Shown: positions 1-7,495 of the stretch, in pieces | Numbering within the stretch: the stretch's first letter is position 1 | How the letters are laid out: every line of letters begins with the position of its first letter | Assembly: GCA_001788495.1 (NCBI GenBank) | Contig: MGCF01000103.1 | Span: 1-56,372 of the forward strand | Length of the DNA stretch: 56,372 nt | Reading direction: 5' to 3' | DNA from: Candidatus Rokubacteria bacterium RIFCSPLOWO2_02_FULL_73_56 | Lineage (GTDB): Bacteria > Methylomirabilota > Methylomirabilia > Rokubacteriales > CSP1-6 | Program-made: the position numbers and the translations under genes | Notes under the pieces: generated by a model | Told to the model about the DNA's origin: nothing | The model's input: only the letters and a program-made list of their open reading frames with translations | Database searches by the model: none

Positions 1-162
1 CACGATCCTGATCATCGAGCACGACATGGCGGTCGCCTTCGAGCTGACCGACCGCGTGACCGTCCTCCACTACGGCCGCATCGTGGCCGACGGGTCGGCC
101 GGCGAGGTGCGCGCGAATCCGCTCGTCCAGGAGATCTACCTGGGCACGATGGGGACCGCGTG

Positions 163-163
<1 letters not shown>
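1..163 (+). CDS. livG: Branched-chain amino acid ABC transporter ATPase, C-terminal end (partial)
   Basis: Only the last 53 codons are inside the window; the gene begins to the left. The frame reads an ILIIEHDMAVAF stretch (the H-loop region after Walker B) and ends with the ...VQEIYLGT tail typical of LivG-type ATPases. The family energises uptake of branched-chain amino acids or similar carboxylates at the inner membrane. The stop TGA (161-163) overlaps the ATG of the next ATPase gene (TGATG), as expected for a livG-livF pair. Which of the two LIV ATPases this is rests on order and tail sequence only. Confidence 0.85.
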
Positions 164-851
<688 letters not shown>

Positions 852-855
<4 letters not shown>

Positions 856-1098
856 CGTGCCGTGCTCGAAGTCGTGTCGCCGGTCGCCGCGTAACGGGCC
901 GCAGGCGCAGGCGGGAGGGGTCGACAGGGCCCGTTCCCGCCGCGTGGGTGGCGGACCCCCAAGCGCCCGGATGGAGCCCAGCCGCAACGGGCCACGCGGA
1001 CGCCTGCCGCGTGGTCCTGTCGACCCCTCCCGCCCGCGCCTGCGGCCCGGACTCCACGTGCGACGGGGCTCGACATGACTTCGAGGATCGAACACTAG
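852..1098. repeat. Long-armed palindromic intergenic element, copy 1
   Basis: The gap between livF and the next gene is almost entirely an inverted repeat. The inner arms 895-928 and 1016-1049 are 34 nt each and complementary except for one position that could form G-U. Weaker outer arms (about 863-880 with 1071-1085) extend it, and CTAG occurs at both outer ends (852-855, 1095-1098). The reverse strand of the loop carries GCGGCTGGGCTCCATCCGG, a 19-mer also present in the element at 6484-6733. It could be a MITE-like element, a structured RNA or a terminator; no protein-coding signal is seen. Confidence 0.8.
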
Positions 1099-1126
1099 CA
1101 CCCCGGCGGACCGAGGAGGGGAGCCC

Positions 1127-2008
1127 ATGCGACGGATCGCGGTCATCGGCGTGGGGCTGCTCGGCAGCGCGGTGGCCTCGCGGCTGCTCGAGGGCGGCTT
1201 CGAGGTGGTCGGGCACGACGTGCGGCCCGCGCAGGGGGAGGCGCTCCGCCCGCGGGGGCTCCGGTCCGCGGCGAGCGTCGCCGAGGCCGCGGCGGGCGCC
1301 GACGCCGTGTTCAGCCTCCTGCCCTCGCTCGAGAGCGTCGAGGCCGTGTACCTCGGCCCGGGCGGGCTCGTCGCGACGGCGCCGCGCCAGGCCACGCTGC
1401 TCCAGATGAGCACGATCTCCCGGGCGCTCACGCTCCGCCTCGCCGAGGCGGCCCGGGCCCGCGGCCTGGCCTTCCTCGACACGCCGATGAGCGGCACCAG
1501 CGCGATGGTCGCCCGCGGGGACTGCACGATCTTCGTGGGCGGCGAGCCCGCGCACCTCGAGGCCTGCCGCCCGGTGTTCGACGCGATCGCGCGCAAGACC
1601 CTGCACGTGGGCCCGGTCGGCGCCGCCACGCTCGCGAAGCTCGCGACGAACATGCTCGTCGGGCTCCACACCGCGGCGCTCGCCGAGGCGCTGGTGCTCG
1701 GCGCCAAGGGCGGGCTCGCGCCCGCCGCGCTGCTGGCGATCTTCCGCGACAGCGCCGCGGGCTCCCGCATGGTCGAGATCCGCGGGCCGCTCATGGTCGA
1801 GCGCCGCTTCGCGCCGGAGATGAAGCTCGAGCTGTTCCTGAAGGACTTCAAGCTGATGCTCGAGGAGGGCCAGCACCTCGGCGTCCCGCTGCCGCTCACC
1901 AGCCTCACCCACCAGCTCTGCACCGCGGCCGTCGCCGCCGGCCGCGGCGGCGAGGACCTCGCCGCGATGATCACGACCCTCGAGCGGCTCGCCGGCCTCG
2001 GCGCCTGA
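1127..2008 (+). CDS. NAD(P)-dependent beta-hydroxyacid dehydrogenase (3-hydroxyisobutyrate dehydrogenase family)
   Basis: A 293-residue protein. The N-terminal Rossmann motif is IAVIGVGLLGSAVA, the substrate-binding segment is DTPMSGTSAMVARGD, and the catalytic lysine lies in GAATLAKLATNML. These are the landmarks of 3-hydroxyisobutyrate, tartronate semialdehyde and glyoxylate/succinic semialdehyde reductases, which oxidise or reduce beta-hydroxyacids with NAD(P). The exact substrate cannot be read from sequence. A good ribosome site (GAGGAGGGGAG) precedes the ATG. The next gene begins two bases after the stop, so they are probably cotranscribed. Confidence 0.88.
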   Translation: MRRIAVIGVGLLGSAVASRLLEGGFEVVGHDVRPAQGEALRPRGLRSAASVAEAAAGADAVFSLLPSLESVEAVYLGPGGLVATAPRQATLLQMSTISRALTLRLAEAARARGLAFLDTPMSGTSAMVARGDCTIFVGGEPAHLEACRPVFDAIARKTLHVGPVGAATLAKLATNMLVGLHTAALAEALVLGAKGGLAPAALLAIFRDSAAGSRMVEIRGPLMVERRFAPEMKLELFLKDFKLMLEEGQHLGVPLPLTSLTHQLCTAAVAAGRGGEDLAAMITTLERLAGLGA

Positions 2009-2009
2009 C

Positions 2010-3071
2010 GTGCGCTTCGGCACGTTCTTCTTCTTCCAGGCCCCGCCGGGCCACGACCACCCCGACATCATCCGCCGCGAGCTGGAGCAGGTGGAGTGGA
2101 GCGAGGAGCTCGGCTTCGACGAGGTGTGGGTCACCGAGCACCACTTTATCGACTACGGCCTGTCCGTGGACCCGGCGACGCTCGCCGCGGCCGCGGCGGC
2201 GCGCACGCGCCGGATCCGCATCGGCCTCGCCGCCGCGATCCTGCCCTTCCACCACCCGCTGCGCCTGGCCGAGCAGACGGCGCTCGTGGACATCATCTCG
2301 GGCGGCCGGCTCGACGTGGGCGTGGGCCGCGGCAACCGTCCGGCCGAGTTCGCCGGCTACGGGGTGCCCCAGGTGGAGAGCCGCGAGCGGTTCGACGAGA
2401 CCGTCGAGATCGTGCGGCGCGCGTGGACGGAGGAGCGCGTGAGCTTCCGGGGCCGCTTCTTCACGCTGGACGACGTGCGCGTGATCCCCAAGCCCGTGCA
2501 GACGCCGCACCCGCCGCTCTACCAGGTGTGCGCCTCGCGCGACGGCGTCGAGAACGCGGCGCGCCACGGCTGGCCCATGCTGAACTCGGTCCTGCGCGGC
2601 CCGGTGGACCAGCTCCTCGCCCACCGCGACGCCTACGTCGAGACGCTCGCGAAGGCCGGGCGGAGCGCGCCCGACGTCGCCGCGCTGCTCGGCGACTGGG
2701 GTGTGTCACGCCAGATCTACGTCGCGGAGACCGACGCCCGGGCGCTCGCCGAGGCGAAGGACGCCGAGCTGTGGTACCAGGAGGCCTTCCGGCGCTTCGT
2801 GATCCCGGACAGGATCGAGGACGCCCACCCGGCGCTGCAGCCCGGGTTCCGGGCGATGGCCGAGCGGCTCGCCACGATCTCGTGGGAGCAGCTCGTCGCC
2901 GAAACGCTCGCCTTCGGCTCGCCCGACACCGTCGCGCGCCACCTGGAGACCATGCGCGCGATGGGCGTGGGCCAGGTCCTCTGCTGGATGAACTTCGGCG
3001 GGCTCGCGCAGGACCGGGTCCGCCGCTCCATGGAGCTGTTCGCGCGCGAGGTCATGCCCAGGTTCCGCTGA
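2010..3071 (+). CDS. LLM-class flavin-dependent oxidoreductase (luciferase-like)
   Basis: A 353-residue TIM-barrel protein of the bacterial luciferase-like family. Landmarks are the N-terminal strand with FGTFFFF, the WVTEHHF segment, the LPFHHPLRLAEQTA block and the SGGRLDVGVGRG phosphate-binding loop for FMN or F420. Members monooxygenate or oxidise small organic substrates using reduced flavin. GTG at 2010 is the natural start: it follows the previous stop by one base and the protein begins at the first beta strand. It sits between a hydroxyacid dehydrogenase and oppositely oriented isochorismatase genes, suggesting a catabolic role with unknown substrate. Confidence 0.88.
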   Translation: MRFGTFFFFQAPPGHDHPDIIRRELEQVEWSEELGFDEVWVTEHHFIDYGLSVDPATLAAAAAARTRRIRIGLAAAILPFHHPLRLAEQTALVDIISGGRLDVGVGRGNRPAEFAGYGVPQVESRERFDETVEIVRRAWTEERVSFRGRFFTLDDVRVIPKPVQTPHPPLYQVCASRDGVENAARHGWPMLNSVLRGPVDQLLAHRDAYVETLAKAGRSAPDVAALLGDWGVSRQIYVAETDARALAEAKDAELWYQEAFRRFVIPDRIEDAHPALQPGFRAMAERLATISWEQLVAETLAFGSPDTVARHLETMRAMGVGQVLCWMNFGGLAQDRVRRSMELFAREVMPRFR

Positions 3072-3086
3072 GCCGTCGGCCCGCGC

Positions 3087-3725
3087 TCAGGCGAGGGCGG
3101 CCAGGATCTCCGCGTTGCCGAGGGGCCAGCCCAGCGCGGCCCCGATGAGCCGGAGCGCGAAGCGGTGCATCTCCTCGCCGTCCATCGAGTCCACAGCGTC
3201 GGCGGCGACGACCACGCGGAAGTCGAGGTTCGTCGCCTCGAAGCTGGCGCAGAGCACGCAGGTCGAGGTGTTGATCCCGGCGAGGATCAGCGTGTCCGCG
3301 CCGAGGCGGCGCCGGAGCGTGAACTCGAGGTCGGTCGCCTGGAACGGGTTGTAGCGGCGCTTGCCGCGGACGACGAGGTCGCGGGGGTCGTGGAGCTCCG
3401 GGATGATCTCGGTGCCGGGGCTTCCCGCCAGGTTGTGGTGCAGGATCCCCTTGCGCGCCTTGCTCGGGTCGTCGTGGATCGCCTTCCAGAACGGGTTCGC
3501 CGCGATCTCGGCCGGGCCGCGGTACTCGGTCACCACGTGGACGACCGGCACGCCGCGGGCGCGCACGCCGTCGAACAGCTCGGCCGCCCGCCGGATGACC
3601 GGCCCGCAGCGCTCGGCCGGCAGGGGCAGCGTCGCCACGGCCGGGTCGAGGTGGCCCCGGTGCATGTCGATCGCGACGACGGCGGTGCGCGCGGGGTCGA
3701 GCGTCAGCATCCGAGCGACAGACAT
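3087..3725 (-). CDS. Isochorismatase-family cysteine hydrolase
   Basis: A 212-residue alpha/beta hydrolase of the isochorismatase/nicotinamidase superfamily. The catalytic triad can be placed as Asp20 (AIDMHRGHLD), Lys122 (RGKRRYNPF) and Cys156 (INTSTCVLCASFEA). Family members hydrolyse amide, ether or carbamoyl bonds (N-carbamoylsarcosine, nicotinamide, isochorismate). Because the gene is flanked by LLM oxidoreductase and UbiD genes, an amidase step in breakdown of an N-containing aromatic is possible, but this is inference. It is divergent from the UbiD gene with only 38 bp between starts, so a shared promoter region is likely. Confidence 0.87.
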   Translation of the reverse strand: MSVARMLTLDPARTAVVAIDMHRGHLDPAVATLPLPAERCGPVIRRAAELFDGVRARGVPVVHVVTEYRGPAEIAANPFWKAIHDDPSKARKGILHHNLAGSPGTEIIPELHDPRDLVVRGKRRYNPFQATDLEFTLRRRLGADTLILAGINTSTCVLCASFEATNLDFRVVVAADAVDSMDGEEMHRFALRLIGAALGWPLGNAEILAALA

Positions 3726-3763
3726 AGCACACCCGGCGGGGTCGGTGCTAGCCTAGGGCGCGC

Positions 3764-5134
3764 ATGAGCCAGGATCTCCGGAGCTTCGTCGCCGCCTACG
3801 AGCGCGCCCACCCCGACGAGGTCGTGCGCGTCGCCGAGCCCGTCGCGGCCGACTACGACGTGATGGCGCTCGTGCTCGAGTACGAGCGCCGCCGGCGCTG
3901 GCCCGTGCTGCTGTTCGAGCGGGTCGCGGGCCACGACATCCCCGTCGTCTGCAACGTGATCGCGAGCCGCCGGGCGCTCGCCTTCGCCCTCGGCGTCGCC
4001 GAGCGCGACCTCGCGCAGGAGTACGCGCGGCGGATCAAGGAACGCCGGAAGCCCGTCGTGGTCCCCGACCCGCCCTTCCACCGCCGCGTGCTCCGCGGCG
4101 CGGAGGTGGACCTGGCGCAGCTCCCGATTCCCCTCTACTTCCCCGGCGACGCCGGCCGCTACCTCACGGCCGGCATGCTGGTCGCGCGCGACCCGGACAC
4201 GGGCGTCGAGACCGAGGGCTACCACCGCTTCCAGGTCAAGGGGCGCGACCGGATGGGCGTGAGCCTCCACTCGCGCCGCCGCATGTTCGAGTACCAGCGG
4301 CGCGCCGAGGCGCGCGGGCAGGCGCTGCCGTGCGCGGTCGTGCTCGGCCTGCACCCGCTGGTCTCCATGGGCTCGCTCGCCTACCCGCCCGCCGACGTCG
4401 GCAAGTTCGAGGTGGTCGGGGGGCTCTTCGGCGAGCCGCTCGAGGTCGCGCCGTGCACGACGATCGACCTGCACGTGCCCGCCCACGCCGAGATCGTCAT
4501 CGAGGGCGAGATCGCGGCGGGCGCGCGCGAGCCGGAGGGCCCGTTCGGCGAGTTCACCGGCTACTTCTCGCGGCGCTCGACCGAGCACGTCTTCACGGTG
4601 ACGGCGGTCGCGATGCGCGAGCGGCCGTGGTTCCAGTCGATCGGCTCCGGGCGCGCCGGCGACCACATCACGACGCTCGGGCTGGTCCGCGAGGCCGAGA
4701 TCCTGAACGCGCTCACGCGGGTCATCCCGAACGTCACGGGCGTCCACGTGCCCCTCTCGGGCACCTCGTCGTTCACCGCCTACGTCGCGCTCAGGCAGGG
4801 CCGGCCGGGCGAGGCCAAGCACGCGATCCCGATCGTGCTGGGCGTGGACCACTACCTGAAGCTCGTGATCGTGGTGGACGACGACATCGACGTGTTCGAC
4901 GAGTCGGACGTCCTCTGGGCGGTCGCCACGCGGATGCAGGCCGACCGCGATCTGGTCGTGATCCCGGGGAGCCTCGGCGCGCTGCTCGACCCGAGCGCCG
5001 ACGACCGGGGCGTCACCGCCAAGCTCGGCATCGACGCGACCCGCCCCTTCGGCCAGCCGTTCGCCGAGAAGCTCGTCATGGCCCCCGACCGGATGGCCTG
5101 GGCGCGCGCCCTCGTGGACCGCCTCGGCCGCTGA
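3764..5134 (+). CDS. UbiD-family prenyl-FMN decarboxylase
   Basis: A 456-residue member of the UbiD (de)carboxylase family, which uses prenylated FMN and Mn2+/K+ to reversibly decarboxylate aromatic or alpha,beta-unsaturated acids. The EGPFGEFTGYFS motif (about residue 260), the YHRFQVKGRDRMGV segment and LGVDHYLKLVIVVDDDIDVF are typical. It is slightly shorter than E. coli UbiD and resembles catabolic paralogues. No UbiX partner is in the window, so the cofactor must be supplied from elsewhere. A TAGCCT hexamer lies 9 bp before the ATG, possibly a -10 box of a leaderless transcript. The cyclase gene follows after 29 bp. Confidence 0.92.
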   Translation: MSQDLRSFVAAYERAHPDEVVRVAEPVAADYDVMALVLEYERRRRWPVLLFERVAGHDIPVVCNVIASRRALAFALGVAERDLAQEYARRIKERRKPVVVPDPPFHRRVLRGAEVDLAQLPIPLYFPGDAGRYLTAGMLVARDPDTGVETEGYHRFQVKGRDRMGVSLHSRRRMFEYQRRAEARGQALPCAVVLGLHPLVSMGSLAYPPADVGKFEVVGGLFGEPLEVAPCTTIDLHVPAHAEIVIEGEIAAGAREPEGPFGEFTGYFSRRSTEHVFTVTAVAMRERPWFQSIGSGRAGDHITTLGLVREAEILNALTRVIPNVTGVHVPLSGTSSFTAYVALRQGRPGEAKHAIPIVLGVDHYLKLVIVVDDDIDVFDESDVLWAVATRMQADRDLVVIPGSLGALLDPSADDRGVTAKLGIDATRPFGQPFAEKLVMAPDRMAWARALVDRLGR

Positions 5135-5163
5135 CCCCGCATGCCAGAGGAGACCCCGCACCG

Positions 5164-5829
5164 ATGACGCGCTACATCGACCTCTCGGTCACCGTGGACA
5201 ACACGACCATGAGCCCGCCGTCCACCAACCTGCGGCTCGAGACGACGCCCCACCGGCGCGGCCCCGGGTTCTGGCAGGTGACGAGCGTGAGCCAGAGCCT
5301 GCACACGGGCGCCCACATCGACTCGCCGCTCCACGTGTACAAGGACGGCATCACCACGGCCGAGATCGCGCTCGACCAGGTGATGGGCGAGGCGCTCGTC
5401 GTGGACCTCTCCTTCGCGGGTGCCAACCACAAGATCACGATCGACGACCTCCGGCGCGGCGGCGCCGACGAGGTGAGGCGGGGCGACATCGTGCTCCTGC
5501 GCACGGGCTGGACCGACAAGATGTACGGCCGGTGGCCCGACTACTTCACGCAGTCGCCGTACTTCCCGCCCGAGTCCGCCGAGTGGCTCGTCGCGAAGGG
5601 CCCGAAGAACATCGGCTTCGACTTCTTCGAGGAGTACTGCGCACGCCTGCCCGACTTCACCTCGGAGGACTTCCCGATGCACCGGGTGATCCTCGGCGCG
5701 GGCATCGTGATCATGGAGGGGCTGACGAACCTCGGTGCCCTGCCGCGCCCGCGCGTGGACTTCGCCGCGCCCTTCTACAAGATCGCCGGCACGGAGGGCG
5801 CCCCCGCCCGCTTCTTCGCGAGCGTCTAG
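5164..5829 (+). CDS. Cyclase-family metal-dependent hydrolase (kynurenine formamidase-like)
   Basis: A 221-residue protein of the cyclase family (PF04199 type). The metal-binding motif reads HTGAHIDSPLHV, close to the HxGTHxDxPxH consensus, and is followed by VVLLRTGW-type strand sequences. Members hydrolyse formamides, lactones or isatin with a binuclear metal centre. ATG at 5164 follows an AGAGGAGACC ribosome site. Close spacing to the UbiD gene suggests an operon in which hydrolysis and decarboxylation act on the same compound. The substrate is unknown. Confidence 0.87.
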   Translation: MTRYIDLSVTVDNTTMSPPSTNLRLETTPHRRGPGFWQVTSVSQSLHTGAHIDSPLHVYKDGITTAEIALDQVMGEALVVDLSFAGANHKITIDDLRRGGADEVRRGDIVLLRTGWTDKMYGRWPDYFTQSPYFPPESAEWLVAKGPKNIGFDFFEEYCARLPDFTSEDFPMHRVILGAGIVIMEGLTNLGALPRPRVDFAAPFYKIAGTEGAPARFFASV

Positions 5830-5975
5830 CCCGCATCGGTCACGACCGGCGGTCGCGCGGCCGGGCAGGTGGCGGTCTCCCTCTCCGTTCCCGGGCGGCG
5901 CCCGGTGGATGATAGTATGAGGTGCGCACCGCGTCGGTGCGGGTTCCGCGCGTCGCCCGAGCCGGAGACGGAACA

Positions 5976-6470
5976 ATGGATCTGCTCGAAGCCAAGAGCC
6001 GGATCGCCGAAGCGCTCGTCGAGTCGATCTTCCGGCGCGCGCGCTACCAGATCCGGCCCTACCGGAGCGACGCCTTCCCGCTCCGCTTCGGGCGGGAGGA
6101 CTTCTCGCCCGACTTCTGCGTGGCGCCCGCCCCCGAGACCGGCACCGGCCAGGAGCTGCTGGTCGAGGTGAAGTACCGCCCCTCGGCCTACCAGTTCCTG
6201 TCCGTCGAGAACCAGCGCGGCGACCGGTCGGTCTTCCTCATGGCCCGCCGCAACTGGCCGAACCTCTACTTCGTCCTCGTGACCGACCGCCCCGAGCCCG
6301 GCCGCTCGTGCTTCCAGGCATTCCCCCTCGCCGCGTGGCACCCGGGCGAGCCGTTCCGGACCGTGGACCTCGTCGCGCTCAAGGAGCTCCGGATCTTCCA
6401 GCACAACGTCGAGGATCACGAGGAGCTGATCCGCCGGATCTTCGGCCTGCTCTCCGGCGCCTCGCTCTAG
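5976..6470 (+). CDS. Small PD-(D/E)XK-like protein, possible nuclease fold
   Basis: A 164-residue protein with no family I can name. Residues 42-66 contain a plausible PD-(D/E)XK signature: SPDF with Asp46, then a beta strand ending LLVEVKYR with Glu64 and Lys66. This spacing is typical of restriction-endonuclease-fold proteins such as Holliday-junction resolvases and repair nucleases. The N-terminal helix (LLEAKSRIAEALVESIF) and C-terminal helices would complete a minimal fold. ATG 5976 has a GGAG site 9 bp upstream; an in-frame GTG at 5922, 4 bp after a TAGTAT hexamer, is an alternative. It stands alone, followed by a palindromic element. Activity is unproven. Confidence 0.6.
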   Translation: MDLLEAKSRIAEALVESIFRRARYQIRPYRSDAFPLRFGREDFSPDFCVAPAPETGTGQELLVEVKYRPSAYQFLSVENQRGDRSVFLMARRNWPNLYFVLVTDRPEPGRSCFQAFPLAAWHPGEPFRTVDLVALKELRIFQHNVEDHEELIRRIFGLLSGASL

Positions 6471-6483
6471 CCCGCAGTACTCA

Positions 6484-6733
6484 CGAGCGATGAACCCGCG
6501 AGGTCGCCACACCGGTCGGCGCGCTCGCCCGAGAGGCGACGCCGGGGAGGGGCCGCTCGACCACGCGGCACGCGCCCGCATCCCGGTTTGGCGGCTGGGC
6601 TCCATCCGGCCGCCCGAGGCCCGCATGGGCGCGTGGAGGGAACGGGTTCTCGTCGACCCCTCCCCGGCATCGCCTCTCGGGTGACCCACCGGTCCCGCCG
6701 TCGCCCGACCGTGTCGCGAATTCGCCGCTGAAT
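6484..6733. repeat. Long-armed palindromic intergenic element, copy 2
   Basis: Arms 6528-6552 and 6657-6681 (25 nt, one mismatch) bracket a loop of about 100 nt. Imperfect outer arms continue to about 6484 and 6733. The loop holds GCGGCTGGGCTCCATCCGG on the plus strand and begins GACCACGCGGCA, as does the reverse strand of the element at 852-1098. The right arm again starts TCGACCCCTCC. The two copies are therefore homologous and lie in opposite orientation. They differ substantially in arm sequence while keeping pairing, which suggests that structure is maintained. Confidence 0.8.
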
Positions 6734-6748
6734 AATGCGGGCGAGCGC

Positions 6749-7495
6749 TCACCGGAGGGCGCGGACGAGGAGCCAGGCGCCGAGCGCCGCCAGGAACGCG
6801 AGCACGAAGCGGTTGAACGTCCGCTGGTCCACGCGATCCTGCACGCGGAGCCCCACGCCGAACCCGCCGAGCGCCGCCGCGGTCAGCGCGAGCGAGCCCG
6901 CCAGCACCGGCCCGCCGAGCAGCCCGTACGCGCCGAGCGCGCCGAGCTGGACGAGCTTGGCGACGAGGAACGTGAGCGCGACCGAGCGCACGAACTCGTG
7001 CTTGTCCATCGCGAGCGCGTAGAAGTAGACGATCAGCGGCGTGCCGAGCGCGTTGGTGACGCCGCCCAGCAGGCCCGCCAGGAGCCCGACGAGCGGCGAG
7101 AGCCACGGCTCCCAGCCCGGCCGCACCCGCGGTGAGAAGCGCGTCAGGTTGAGCGCGACGAACGCGAGCACGAAGCCGCCGAGGATCAGCGTGACGGCCC
7201 GCGCGGAGAGCGCGACGAGGATGCGCGTGCCGAGCACGGTGCCGAGCATCGTGCAGGCGAGGAGCATCCAGAGCCGTCGCGCGGTGTCGAGGAGCCGCCC
7301 GCGCCGCCGGATCTGGATGGCGTCCATGACGATGTTCGGCAGGACGAGCACCGCGACCGCGACCTTGACGTCGAGGAACAGCGTGAGCAGCGGGGTGCCG
7401 AGCGTCGGGAAGCCGACACCGATGGCGCCCTTGACGAACGCCGCGGCCAGCACCGCGGCGGCGGCCCCGAGGGCTACCGCGAGATCGCCGTCCAG
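6749..7495 (-). CDS. TauE/SafE-family sulfite/organic anion exporter
   Basis: About 248 residues with roughly eight hydrophobic segments, beginning AVALGAAAAVLAAAFVKGAIGVGFP, the characteristic first helix of the TauE/SafE family (anion or sulfite exporters). An internal repeat of G-rich helices (LLAGLLGGVTNALG) is also typical. No ATG, GTG or TTG lies near the natural N-terminus. The first plausible initiator is CTG at 7495, inside the last codons of the upstream dehydrogenase gene, with a 22-nt overlap. The start is therefore uncertain; the family assignment is not. Coupling to the dehydrogenase suggests export of a related organic acid or sulfonate. Confidence 0.82.
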   Translation of the reverse strand: MDGDLAVALGAAAAVLAAAFVKGAIGVGFPTLGTPLLTLFLDVKVAVAVLVLPNIVMDAIQIRRRGRLLDTARRLWMLLACTMLGTVLGTRILVALSARAVTLILGGFVLAFVALNLTRFSPRVRPGWEPWLSPLVGLLAGLLGGVTNALGTPLIVYFYALAMDKHEFVRSVALTFLVAKLVQLGALGAYGLLGGPVLAGSLALTAAALGGFGVGLRVQDRVDQRTFNRFVLAFLAALGAWLLVRALR

